From: Lycium barbarum
Taxonomy: Eukaryota > Streptophyta > Magnoliopsida > Solanales > Solanaceae
Length of the DNA: 64,000 nucleotides
Assembly (NCBI RefSeq): GCF_019175385.1
Contig: NC_083345.1
Span: forward strand, 15,276,027-15,340,026
Direction: 5' to 3'
A program made the translations under genes and the position numbers. The notes under the pieces are model-generated. The model had not been told where the DNA came from and did no database searches. It saw only the letters and a list, made by a program, of their open reading frames with translations. Of the stretch, positions 15,057 to 26,565 are shown one piece after another. Every line of letters starts with the position of its first letter. Position 1 is the stretch's first letter.

Positions 15057-15314
15057 GAGCCTGTTTGGATGGGCTTAAAAAAAGCAGCTTATAAGCTAAA
15101 CAGCTTATAAGCCAAAAAAAAAAATTGATGTAGTCCAACTTATTTTTTTTGGCTTATAAGCTATTTTCAGCTTATAAGCTGCTTTTTTTAAGTTAAGCCA
15201 AACAAACCCAATTAATTTATTTTAAGCACAAAATGGCTTTAAGCTGACTAGCCAAACACTCAAAAAAACTGAAAACAGCTTATAGGCAACTTATAAGCCA
15301 ATCCAAACGGGCTC
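15057..15314. mobile_element. Tourist-like MITE, TTA target duplication
   Basis: Ends GAGCCTGTTTGGATGGGCTT and AAGCCAATCCAAACGGGCTC are inverted matches. The trinucleotide TTA flanks both sides (15054-15056, 15315-15317), the PIF/Harbinger duplication. The inside is a set of repeated 'cagcttataagc' palindromes. Confidence 0.85.
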
Positions 15315-15572
15315 TTAATTTATGGACTTGTTTTAATTTATATATGGGTTTGAAATTACAATCCTTTTTGTTTATTAAATTCTAGATAGATTAATTTATA
15401 TATATTGAATGTACTTTTTAATGCCTCATAGGTTTAGTCGTACTTTAAAGCTGACTCCACCCTTACTTGTTGCTTCCTTTTGCAGTTATTACTTGAAACT
15501 AGACGGCCTATGCCCGTGCGCCCAACACTTTAGATTATAGTGCATCTATGTGTATGTAGTTATTTTTGAATA

Positions 15573-15610
<38 letters not shown>

Positions 15611-16363
15611 GTTCAAAACACGATTAATATAACATTGTAGTTTGTGCTCCGTATCTAAAATTTTATTATATTAATGTTTGCTACGAATACAAAATCGGCA
15701 AATTTATTAATATTTTTTAAAAGAGAAGATTTGTTTAAAAGGAAACTATTTTCCTCTCTTTGAGATAAAATAATAGCAATATTTAAGCATCAGTTGATAC
15801 TTTCAATTTTAATTTGATTAATTTAAAGGTGTAAAATACTTATTATTTTTTATCAAATTTTGATTTGGATAATTCTAATTAAAATTATTAAATTAATTTT
15901 ATATGTTTAAAACGAAACAAAGTAGAAATTGATTTTCTATTTAAACGAAGAAATACTATTTTTTAATTTTTGATAAATATTCTCTGTTTAAGTCATTTTA
16001 CTTGTCATGTTGTCTTTTGCATGATTTTTAAGAAAACGTCGATTAGAATTATAATTTGACTAATTTACCTTATTCATTATTTGATCTCTATTTGATATAT
16101 TTTTTTTACGACTTTAATCTCTTTTCATATTTACTAGAGTAAGAATAAAAATAAAAAAGTAATTAAATTCTATCTTATTTTAAAATATAAATATTTTAAT
16201 TATATTTATTTTAGTGAACCTAACAAATAAATGACATGGCGGAATAACAAATACAACAGTTTGCTATGACTTAATGAGATACTTTGGAAATTACATGAAT
16301 ATTGTTTGATTTTTTAATATGGAGTGCACTTTTTTTTGACATTATTAATTTGCACTATTTTTA

Positions 16364-16416
<53 letters not shown>

Positions 16417-16897
16417 TATGTTCAAAACACGATTAATATAACATTTTAGTTTGTACTCCGTATCTAAAATTTTAGTATATTAGTGTTTACTACAAATACA
16501 AAGTCTGCACATTTTTTTTGACATTATTTTTTTTTTAATATGGGATTCACTTTTTTTTTTATATTGCTTGATTTTGTTAATATGGGATCCACTTTTTTTA
16601 AAGTGAGTTTGGAGATGGTGGGTTCCACTTTTTTATTTTATTTTTATTTTATTTATATTGCTTGATGTTGTTTAGTATGAGGTCCACTCTTTATGGGGTG
16701 CACTTTTTTGTTTTGGACATTATTAGTTTGTACTATTTTTATGCATATAATATATATACATGTACTATGTTCAAAACACGATTAATATAATATTGTAGTT
16801 TGTGCTCTGTATCTAAAATTTTATTATATTAGTGTTTGCTACGAATATAAAGCCAGCACTTTTTTTTTAACATTATATTTTTTTAATATGGGGTTCA

Positions 16898-16931
<34 letters not shown>

Positions 16932-17140
16932 TTACTTGATTTTGATAATATAGGGTCCACTTTTTTTTTTCCCCATGAGTTTGGAGATGGTAAGGCCCAC
17001 CCTTTTTTTTAAGAGACAACCGACGACGAAGCATGGGTCTAAACTCATCCTTTATATAGTTTTTTTTTTTTATATTGCTTGGTGTTGTTTAGTATGGGGC
17101 CCACCCTTTTGGACATTATTAGTTTGCACTATTTTTATGC

Positions 17141-17145
<5 letters not shown>

Positions 17146-17215
<70 letters not shown>
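17146..17215. repeat. (AT)n microsatellite
   Basis: Uninterrupted alternating AT of about 70 bp inside the array. Reading it as protein gives only Tyr-Ile repeats. Confidence 0.95.
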
Positions 17216-17219
<4 letters not shown>

Positions 17220-17691
17220 AACATGATTGATATAACATTGTAATTTGTGTTCCGTATTTAAAACTTTATTATATTAGTGTTTGCTACGAATACAAAGTCT
17301 GCACTTTTTTTTGACATTATTTTTTTAATATAGGATTCACTTTTTTTTATATATATATATATATATATATTGCTTGATTTTGTCAATATGGGATACTATA
17401 TTCAAAACATGATTAATATAATATTGTAGTTTGTGCTCCGTATTTAAAACTTTATTATATTAGTGTTTGCTATGAATACAGACGTTGCAATGAATCCATC
17501 ATTATTGACTTAATGAGATACTTTGAAAATTACATAAATATTGTTTGATTTTTTAATACGGGGTGCACTTTTTTTTTTGACATTATTAATTTGCACTATT
17601 TTTATGCGTATATATATTAGAATTATGGGGCCCACAATTTTTTTTTTTGCACTTTTTTTTTACATTGTTTGTTTTTTTAATATGACATTCA

Positions 17692-17695
<4 letters not shown>

Positions 17696-17771
<76 letters not shown>
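17696..17771. repeat. (AT)n microsatellite
   Basis: Uninterrupted alternating AT of about 75 bp, the longest in the array. Similar shorter tracts lie at 15578-15606, 16364-16407 and 18609-18655. Confidence 0.95.
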
Positions 17772-17772
<1 letters not shown>

Positions 17773-18604
17773 CTTGATTTTGTCAATATGAGATACTATG
17801 TTCAAAAAACGTTTTATATAACATTGTAGTTTGTGCTCTGTATTTAAAACTTTATTATATTAGCGTTTGTTACGAATACGCACATGGCAATGAATCCATC
17901 ATTATTGACTTAATGAGATACTTTGAAAATTATATGAATATTGTTTGATTTTTTAATACGGGGTGCACTTTTTTTTGACATTATTAATTTGCACTATTTT
18001 TTTAATATTAGTTGTTGTTTAATATATATGGGGCCCACAATTTTTTTTGCACTTTTTTTTTACATTGTTTTTTTTTTAAATATGGGATTCACTTTTTTTT
18101 TTTTAAATATATTGCTTGATTTTGTCAATATGGGATACTATGTTCAAAACACGATTAATATAACATTGTAGTTTATGCTCCGTATTTAAAACTTTATTAT
18201 ATTAGTGTTTGCTACGAATACGCGCATGACAATGAATCCATCATTATTGACTTAATGAGATACTTTGGAAATTACATGAATATTGTTTGATTTTTTAATA
18301 TGGGGTGCACTTTTTTTTAACATTATTAATTTGTACTATTTTTTTAATATTAGTTGTTGTTTAATATATATGGGGCCCACAATTTTTTTAAAAAACTTTA
18401 TTATATTAGTGTTTGCTATGAATACGCGCGTGGCAATGAATCAATCATTATTGACTTAATGAGATACTTTAGAAATTACATGAATATTGTTTAATTTTTT
18501 AATATAGGGTGCACTTTTTTTTAACATTATTAATTTACACTATTTTTTTAATATTAGTTGTTGTTTAATATATATGGGGCCCACATTTTTTAAAGTAAAT
18601 TGGA

Positions 18605-18652
<48 letters not shown>

Positions 18653-18828
18653 TTTTTTATATATATATATTAGAATTATGGAGCTCACAATTTTTTTTTT
18701 AATATTAGTTGTTGTTTATATTAGAATTATGGGGTTAACAATTTTTTTTAATTAAATTGGAACGGACGACGATTCTGTTTTGCTACTTGCAGAAACTCGC
18801 GTTTCTATATAGTAGTAATGTAGAAATA

Positions 18829-20123
18829 AGTGTTAGGCCCTATTCCATTAAGCTTCTCCAGAGCCAAATAGAAATGGGCCAAAAATATTAGAAGAGGCTA
18901 TGCTGACATGCAAAAATCCAAACTGATCCTTAAGTGATGATTGATAAAGCTACCATTAGCAAAACATCTCCAAATAAATTAGTGATGTATGTGTCATTTC
19001 TCAGATACAAAATAATGGAGTACATAATCTCACTAATTAAATTAGGTCTAGCTAGTGGGATCACCAGCCAGGCCTATATGTCGTTTAGTGATATTGGTGG
19101 AAAATTTTCATATATTAGGTGTGGGTTCGATTCTCACTAAAAAAAAATAGCCATATTCAATTTTTTAAGTCATTAAATTTAGAGTGAGTTTAGTTTAGAT
19201 AATGATCATTCTTAATGAAAATTTTGTTATTTCCCCCGTTTCATTTCACATGTCACGTTACTAAAAATTAATTACTTCAAAACACTTGTTGTTAGAAAAC
19301 TGTGAAAGAATTGAAATGAAATGGAGGAAAGTATCTTCAAAATATCCTAACTACCACAATAAATGCAATGTAAACATACTTTTTTAAAATCATGGAATGC
19401 ACACTTTAATATTCCCTCTTTGGTTCATTGGTTATGAGTTGTGAATTGTTAAAATTATGATTGATTGTTCCATTTTTGTGTTCATGTGCTGTGCCATACT
19501 CCATTATGCGGGCTGTGGTGGACTCTGCTTCTACCGTCAACTTATAAATAAGACGCCAAATCAGTCTTCTCAATTAGTACTAATAATTTATGGTGTTTTC
19601 ATCCATCAGCATCAATAACTTTATTATACACATCTAATTCAACCACCTCATTCATACAATTGATGATGATATTTCTAATTGGTTTGATTTTAGCGTGAAA
19701 GACAAAAGCTGAATGAAACATGTTAAAGGATTTATGGTGCAACAAGAAAAAGATACCCGCATTTAGATTTTACTTTCGCTAAAATGATTCCGAAATTAAA
19801 GTATGGGACACTTCAATGATATAAATAATAAGTAAATAAAAAATTGGCAGAATATAGCCCTTTAGCCTGTTAAATTTTTTATTTACTTCAAGTAAAAGTG
19901 TGAACGTTTGAACACCTGATGTATGTAAAAATTTGCCTATTGAAAGCGTTTTTTGCCAAGCTTAAATGGACACGAAAGAGTCGTCTAGTTCTTATGTGCT
20001 ATGAATTATCCACTAGACAGTTCATATGCGTGGCAGAAAGAATATTCAGGCCTAACGTCGGTTTTGAATACGGAAATTTTTTCTATACGACGGAATTAGA
20101 CCAATTGAACTTTTTGGTTACTT
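18829..20123. other. Intergenic, no gene seen
   Basis: Spacer between the repeat array and the copia element. Apart from a SINE-like fragment at 19079-19148 I see no feature. The ORF 19919-20125 shows no known domain and ends at the copia border. Confidence 0.5.
19079..19148 (+). mobile_element. Probable decayed tRNA-derived SINE fragment
   Basis: GTTTAGTGATA resembles a degenerate A box. About 40 bp on is GGGTTCGATTC, a good B box, followed soon by an A run at 19139-19147. No convincing body or target duplication was found. Confidence 0.4.
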
Positions 20124-20128
20124 AGAAG

Positions 20129-20442
20129 TGTTAGCACGGAAACGATAAAAATACAATAATTAATGTGATTCGGGTCGATGCGATCCTAGTCCACGGAGAA
20201 TGGCCGGCACTTTTATTAATATCAAGGGAGAAAGTAAGTTACAAGATTGAATACTCTTAGGTTCTATGTACTGTCCTACTTAATAAATCCTAGCTAGCAT
20301 GTATTTATACTATTAGGTCTAATCCTTTGCTAGAAAGGATCTAAATCTTAATAACACTCAAAAACCAACAAAGAAAAAAGTTTCCTTTTATTTCTTTCCG
20401 CTTTTGAGTAGAAATTGACTTGAATATCTTCTCAACTTCACA
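20129..20442 (-). repeat. 3' LTR of the copia element
   Basis: Plus-strand ends are TGTTAGCACGG and CAACTTCACA. It matches 29585-29900 closely but with scattered substitutions. The PPT complement (aatctccaccttgagatg) follows directly at 20443. Confidence 0.9.
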
Positions 20443-22299
20443 ATCTCCACCTTGAGATGAATTTCGAGCTTCCATATGAACGTCATTCAGTGCAATGTCT
20501 CTAAGCCTACCGTTACGCCCCAGAAAATTTCATGTTACTAAGGCTGCAGACGGCTTAATGTGAGCTCAAGGAGGAACAAATATTACAAGTATAAAGGATG
20601 AAATTCTACTGTATTAGCATGAGGATAGCATGAGTATGATATTTGGAATTCGTACAATATGATTGGAATGATACGTTAAAAGATATATAGCCCTCGTAAT
20701 CGTAAGCTAAGGTGGGGTCCACATGTCGAGATTTTATAAAGGACATATGACAAGTTATATGGATAATATATGTGAAGTTAAACACAACTCAAGAAGGACC
20801 CTTGAGCCAAATCAAAGTGGAAGCCCTCCAAAAAGATGTTTTTTAAGTTACGTTTTCGGGTGATCTGACTTCGGGAGGCCATAACCTCATCATTATTTGG
20901 GAATTTGAGAAACTTCTAAAATGAAAGTTGTAGATAATTGAATTAGCTTTCCAACCATAGGTCGTGGGCCTGCATGTGACATAGGAATAAAAAGTTATGG
21001 ACATTTTAAGGCAGAAAGATCAAGCTGGGCAGTGGGCTCGGCCCAACCCGACTCAAGGTCGGTGGGAACCGACCCAAGAACCCTATATAAGGGCGAAATT
21101 CATGCAATTTGTTGACATTTAACCCCAAAAAGAGCTGAACCTTTTAGAGAGAGAGAGAGAGAGGAGAGTTAGAGAGAGAAAAAGGAGAATCGATCAAGTT
21201 CGAGGCCCCGAATCCCGAAGCTCGTGAAGGATAAAGTGTAGTACGAGTTGTCGTCGTCATTTTAAGCTAAATATTGATCTTGGGGGATGATATTTTCGTG
21301 GTTGAGCTGCTTCTAAGGTATGTATAAGAGTCCTTTTATGCTATTAAAGTGTTTATTTAAAGTTTTAATGGATTAGAACGGAGGAAATAATGTTAAAAGC
21401 TCGTTTGGCATTTTTGGGGAGTTTATGAAGGTGGGGCTGTTTCAGTGGAGTTAAATGGATGGAAATATCTGAGTTATGATGTATATTGATTGTCGATATT
21501 GTTGTTTGATGTTGGTGCTGATAATTTAGTTGAATTGGATTTTCGGGTTTGTCCAGTTTATAAAGGAAATGTTGTCGAAATTTCGTTAGAAATAGAGATA
21601 AGTTTAAGGGATTGATTATAAGGATATATATTGGATTGATTGTTGGTAAATTGATATTGTTGATAGATTAGCGTGACCCAAAGATGGACTGTGGTTAGCT
21701 GGAAAACGGCAAAGGTATGTAAGGCAAACCTTTCTTCCTTTGGCATGATTCTTGTGCTATTCATTCTATATGTACTCCATATGATTTCATTCTTAGACGA
21801 GTAAGGTCTAAATGTTTCTTGTGATGGCTTATTGATATTGTACTCCTATTCTGTTCCAAAGGGAACACCCATAAGGTGCCAAGTTGAGTTGTGTATATGG
21901 TTTTACTAATGATTTTTAGGAAATTAGTTTTATACTAAAGGAAACATAAAGTTTGATTTTCAAAACCACTCGGAAGGGGGTGCGAGATTTTACTACTTCA
22001 TTTCATTTACGATTTATGTTTACATTCCATAGTATCATCCCTTTGTATTGATATGATCATTTATTCTTTGGGAAGGGCAATAAGATGAATTTGAGTAGAA
22101 TATAAGTAATAAGAATTTCATAACAATTCTACCCTCAAACCTGGAAGTATGTCCTCCTAAGTCTAGTGAGATACAAATTTGATAACTTCTTATAAAGACT
22201 AAGGCTAATAGTTCTGGATTGTGATGAATTGATTAGTGACTTATGATATAAATTGAAATTGATATTTGTGAATTGAGTTTGTGTTGATATGATGGTGAT

Positions 22300-22540
22300 A
22301 TTAAGCCGGAAGCGGCTGCCCGAAGGGGCCATCATTACTAAGCCGGAAGCGGCTGCTTGAAGGGGGCCATCATTATTAAGCCGGAAGCGGCTGCCCGAAA
22401 GGGCCATCATTATTAAGCCGGAAGCGGCTGCCCGAAGGAGCCATCATTATTATGCCGGAAGCGGCCGTCCGAAGGGACTATTGTGATACTAGCCAGAAGC
22501 GGCTGTCCGAAGGGACCATTCTTTTAACATGTCGGAAGCG
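22300..22540 (+). repeat. Short tandem array inside solo LTR
   Basis: About six units of roughly 40 bp with the core 'gccggaagcggctgcccgaa' and 'ccatcattatta'. GCCG and CGGC can pair within a unit. It explains the repeated SGSRFRL ORF on the minus strand. The array ends 173 bp before the triple-hairpin module. Confidence 0.85.
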
Positions 22541-22712
22541 ACATGTGTGTTGGATTGCATTATTTACTTAAAGATTGTTTTGAGACTTTGTGTGCCTATT
22601 TATTTTTATTTTTTTTATTTTTTCCAGCGAAGGCTGCAGGTATTGAGTTAGATTGTGATTTCTTCTCTCCTAAGTCAAATTATGATTATGACTTGTTACC
22701 ACCTTACATACT

Positions 22713-22769
22713 CAGTACATTGTCCGTACTGACGTCCTTTTGCCTGGGGACGTTGCGTTCATGCCCGCA
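22713..22769 (+). other. Triple-hairpin module in LTR
   Basis: Three hairpins follow one another without spacers. CAGTAC/GTACTG closes a 7-nt loop (22713-22731), ACGTCC/GGACGT closes a 10-nt loop (22732-22753), and TGCG/CGCA closes an 8-nt loop (22754-22769). The same order, on the corresponding strand, occurs in the other three long LTRs. It lies about 1.6 kb after the TATA-like box, so it should be in the element's RNA. Confidence 0.75.
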
Positions 22770-23242
22770 GCCCCAGATTGTTTGACAGGTTAAGTGTATA
22801 GCTAGAATGCTTGGACGTCAGCTGGGATTGGCAAGTTCCACCTCATTCTGGAGCTGTGCTGAGTCATGTATAGATATGTATGATTACGGGTATGTCAGGG
22901 CCCTGTCCTGACTCATAATGTTCAGTTTACTTCTCAGAGACTTCTGCAGACAGTGTCCTGTGGTATATTTGTCGAGATGTTAACAAAGTGATATCAGTTG
23001 AGTCATTTATGGATTTTAAAAGAGTATGCATTTTAGATGATTTCAATTGGTTTAAAGTACTTATTTGATTGAAAGTTTTCATAATCGTTATAAAGATAAT
23101 GATTTCTATTTGGAAAAGTTTTATATTCTTAGAAGTTTTTGAAATGATAGGATTTGATAGAGCGAATGTCTAAGGGTTCGCTCGACTCTGATGAGAGTCG
23201 GGTGCCCGTCATGCCCTAACACTGTTAGGGTGTGACACCTAC

Positions 23243-24855
23243 GTGAGCTAACTCCGTGTAGGAAACAAGAGACACTAACCGAAACCTTGTACATACTAGT
23301 AGCTCTACCTTGCCCTGCCGTTCTCCATCCTGACACATTAGTTGATGCGAACTCCTGCCAAATTCATACAATGACTGAACTTGACAAGAGGAACCACCTT
23401 GGTCAAAATATCCGCTGCGTTGTCTTTTGTGCCAACCTTCAAGACCTTAATTGTGCCTTGTTCAACAACATCACGAATAAAATGGAATCTAATATCAATG
23501 TGTTTGGTGCGATCTCGAAATTTCTGATTTTTTATTAAGTGAATAGCACTCTAGCTATCACATTTTAGAGTTGGTTAATGTTGAAACCTACTCAATTCTG
23601 ACACCAAACCGTTCAACCATATAGCCTCCTTTATTGCTTCTCCTGCTGCCATATATTCAGCTTCTATTGTGGACAAAGCAACTATAGACTGGAGAGTTGC
23701 CTTCCAACTTATGGCACTACTTTTTAGAGTAAAAATATAGCCCGTTGTTGATCTCTTTCTATCAAGATCACCTGCAAAATCAGAATCCACATAACCAAGG
23801 ACCGAGAAGCCTTCATTTCTCATCCTATAAAAAGTTAGACCAACATTCGAAGAACCTTTAAGATATTTCAATATCCACTTAATTGCTTCCCAATATTTCT
23901 TATCCGGTTTAGACATGAATCGACTTACCACACTCACTGCTTGAGTAATATCAGGCCCAGTACAAACCATAACATACATAATGCTACCAACTGCACTACA
24001 ATAAGGAACTTTTGACATGTACTCCACCTTTTCCTTTGATTGCGGTGCCATCAAAGAAAAAAGTCTGAAATGTTGTGTTAACGATAAAGTAACGGGTTTA
24101 CATTTATTCATGCCATACCTCTGAACTACCTTCTCAATATACTTTTTCTGTAAGAGATGTACCTCACCGTTCTTCCTATGAATCTCCATTCCAAGGATTT
24201 TATTAGCTTCACCTAAATATTTCATGTCAAACTCCTTACTTAGCAGTTTCTTCAAATCATTTATCCCTGTCATACTATTAGCAGCAATAAGCATATTATC
24301 AACATATACTAGTAAATAAATATTTGAATTACCAGATACCGTCATGTGATACACGCAGCTAGCAAATGCATTTCTCGAGAAACCTTTAGTAATCATGAAC
24401 GCATAAAATCTCTTGTACCACTATCGTGGTAACTGTTTCAAACCATACAAAGATTTCTTCAATTGAAAAACCTGGTCTTCTTTTCCTTCAATAAGGAAAC
24501 CCTCGGGCTGATTCATGAAGATAACCTCTTCAAGTTCACCATGTAAGAATGCAGTCTTGACATCAAGCTGATAAAGCTTCAAGTCATAATGGGCAACCAA
24601 AGCTAGTAACAAACGAATTGAGCTATGCTTCATGACTGGTGAGAAAATCTCATTGTAGTCGATTCCCTCCTTCTGACAAAAGCCCTTAGCAACTAATCTC
24701 GTTTTGTATCTAGCATCTTCTACACCCAGAATGCCATCTTTTTTTCTGAAGACCCATTTGCAACCAACAGTTCTTTTCCCCTTTGGTAGACTAACCAAAT
24801 CCCATGTCTGGTTCTTGTGCAGACACTCATCTCTTCGGTCATGGATAAATGCCAT
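23243..24855 (-). pseudogene. Copia reverse transcriptase and RNase H, broken
   Basis: From right to left: the RT N-terminal part (KCKWVFRKK-like region, KTRLVAKGF, YQLDVKTAFLHGELEE, LKKSLYGLKQ) in 24421-24855; an in-frame stop at about 24418 where the family has a glutamine; then RT palm and RNase H in 23575-24396 (LLVYVDNMLIA, LGMEIHRKNG, YVDSDFAGDLDRKRSTTGY, IEAEYMAAGEA). The RT active site normally reads YVDD; here it is YVDN. The C-terminal tail (KHIDIRFHFIRD, DNAADILTK) lies at 23243-23574 after a further stop. The protein would copy element RNA into DNA in virus-like particles, but cannot be made intact here. Confidence 0.9.
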
Positions 24856-25650
24856 TGATCAGTTTCACCACACATAGTAGCTTTTGTATAGTTTGAGGGT
24901 TCCATATCCTTTATTTCCTCCTCGGTAGTAGCTAATGCATAGGCCATAAGATTAGCTTGCTAAGGCTGAGGATAATATTTTGGATTAGGCTTGTTCACCT
25001 TTAGGTACTACTGTGTGAGCTTTTTCATTATCTGACTCCACCTGAGTCACTTGATCCTCTTGCTCGGTGAGTTTCACAATTTCCTCCGCCATTTCTGTTG
25101 TAAGAACTTTTTGTCCTGCAAACTCAATAGAAGTCTTTCCAGGATCAACCATAAAGGCCTCATCAAAAGTAATATCTCTATTGATTACAAATTTAAGAGG
25201 ATCTAAGCTCTATATTCTATATCCTTTTACCCCTTCAGCATATCACATAAATAAACCTTTTCGAGCTCTAGGTTTTAGTTTTCCATCACTTATATGATAA
25301 TATGCGGGACATCCAAAGATTCTTAAGTACGAGTAATCAGACGGTTTACCTAACCATACCTCATTTGGAGTTTTGAAGTCAATCGCCGATGCTGGAGAAC
25401 GATTAAAATCATAACAAGCAGTATTTACTGCTTCCGCCCAGAACTTCTTAGGCGACTTGGCATTAGAGAGCATACATCGTGCTTTCTCAAGAAGAGTGTG
25501 GTTCATCGTTTCAACTACTCCATTCTGTTGTGATGTATGCCTAAAAATTCTATATCTCAATACACAATAAATCTTGCAGAAATTGTCAAACTTTTCATTA
25601 CAAAACTCCAAGTCATTATCTGTTCAAAGACACTTAATCTTTCTGTCACA
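24856..25650 (-). pseudogene. Copia integrase core and C-terminus, 3' part
   Basis: The readable part 25243-25611 contains FRHTSQQNGVVETMNHTL with the third catalytic acid (E), KFWAEAVNTACYDFNRSP and LRIFGCPAYYH, the usual end of the copia integrase core. The second catalytic aspartate (TDND) lies at about 25620 after an in-frame stop. The solo LTR 25656-27948 separates this from the integrase N-terminus at 27954-28322. Downstream to 24856 is a linker with stops and frameshifts. Confidence 0.85.
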
Positions 25651-26087
25651 CTGATTGTCACACCCCGACGAGGAGTATGACGGGCTCCGACCCGTAGGCC
25701 GAGAACCACATGACTTAATAGTTACTTTGAACATTATAAACCGAAACTCAAGGAATACCTACACGCATAAAAGGCCCAACATAGAAATATACGATAATCT
25801 AACACATATATACATATGCGAACCGACAAGGTCGCTACAACATCCCGAGTATCGTAAAGCCGACAAGGCTAGCAGGAAAGTATCACAGACCGAAACAAGG
25901 ATAACATGACCATACATAGAATTTACATAACCCACAATGTCTATGAGCCTCTAAGAGTGTACATATGAACACGTACTAAACTGGCAGAAAAGTACCAAAA
26001 GATAGCAAGTCCGGAGTAGTGGCACTTGCTGACACCGCCGAAGCTGGGAGTCCTACTGTGGTTGCTCTCCAATAACTCTGTCAGAGT

Positions 26088-26145
26088 CTGCAGCACGAAA
26101 TGCAGCGTCCCGTGCAAGGGGACGTCAGTACGAGTAAAAGTACTG
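26088..26145 (-). other. Triple-hairpin module in LTR
   Basis: CTGCA/TGCAG with an 8-nt loop (26088-26105), CGTCCC/GGGACG with a 7-nt loop (26106-26124) and CAGTAC/GTACTG with an 8-nt loop (26126-26145). The first stem has a paired change relative to CTGCG/CGCAG in the LTR at 46210. The second is a wholly different but still paired stem. Confidence 0.75.
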
Positions 26146-26266
26146 AGTATGTAAGGCTGGAAGCAATAACATAAGTAGGACCGAAATATAAAGAGAGTAG
26201 ATGTAACCTGTCATATGAGAACGTACAATATGTAATGCATGAATCTTAAAAATCATATGTAAGTAA

Positions 26267-26297
<31 letters not shown>

Positions 26298-26304
<7 letters not shown>

Positions 26305-26565
26305 TATAAGTGTTAGTGTTGCGGAACGTGCAACCCGATCCATAAATGTTAGTGCCGAGGAATGTACAGTCCGATCCATATATATCACATGTTAGTGCCG
26401 AGGAACTTACGGCCCAATCCATAAATATATTATATGTTAGTGTCGAGGAACGTACGGCCCGATCCATAAATATCATATGTTAGTGCCGAGGAACGTACGG
26501 CCTGATCCATAAATATCATATGTTAGTGTCGAGGAATGTACGGCGCGATCCATAAATATCATATG
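26298..26565 (-). repeat. Short tandem array inside solo LTR
   Basis: About six units of some 40-60 bp around 'gttagtgccgaggaacgtacggcc' and 'gatccataaatatcatatg', preceded by an (AT)n tract at 26268-26302. It produces the repeated DRAVRSS-type ORFs on the minus strand. The array ends 153 bp before the triple-hairpin module. Confidence 0.85.

Larger units (their letters stand above)
15497..18828 (-). mobile_element. Helitron-like repeat array with (AT)n tracts
   Basis: A core of about 90 bp (ttcaaaacacgattaatata..., gtgtttgctacgaatac) occurs seven times in full, starting near 15609, 16419, 16767, 17213, 17399, 17801 and 18139, plus a partial copy near 18395. Copies are separated by poly-T, ggggcccac phrases and (AT)n runs. 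On the minus strand the array starts with TCTACATTACTAC (18828) and ends GCACGGGC...CCGTCTAGT followed by T at 15497. A TC start, a CACGGGC-bearing end and a final CTAGT are Helitron-like, but there is no clean terminal hairpin and no Rep/helicase. Boundaries are tentative; the array itself is certain. Confidence 0.55.
20511..23237 (+). mobile_element. Solo long LTR (2727 bp) inserted in the copia element
   Basis: Begins CGTTACGCCCC (probably TGTTACGCCCC with one T-to-C change) and ends GGGTGTGACA. The target duplication CCTAC is perfect at 20506-20510 and 23238-23242. There is no internal domain, so recombination between two LTRs has removed the rest. A TATA-like 'cctatataagg' lies near 21083, followed by a (GA)n stretch at 21151, a plausible transcription start region. 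Further in are a tandem array (22300-22540) and the triple-hairpin module (22713-22769). It is related in layout to the LTRs at 1214, 25656 and 46210, but in the opposite orientation. Confidence 0.9.

Noticed and set aside
16975..17226. ORFs encoding runs of Tyr-Ile (also 17541-17786, 26125-26388, 60432-60776)
   Set aside because: They are translations of (AT)n microsatellites and not genes.
22135..22410. ORF with repeated SGSRFRL on the minus strand
   Set aside because: Product of the tandem array inside the solo LTR.
26298..26565. Regularly spaced repeats resembling a CRISPR array (also 22300-22540 and 52195-52845)
   Set aside because: Units are imperfect, adjacent and without unique spacers, in plant nuclear DNA inside LTR elements; no cas genes.
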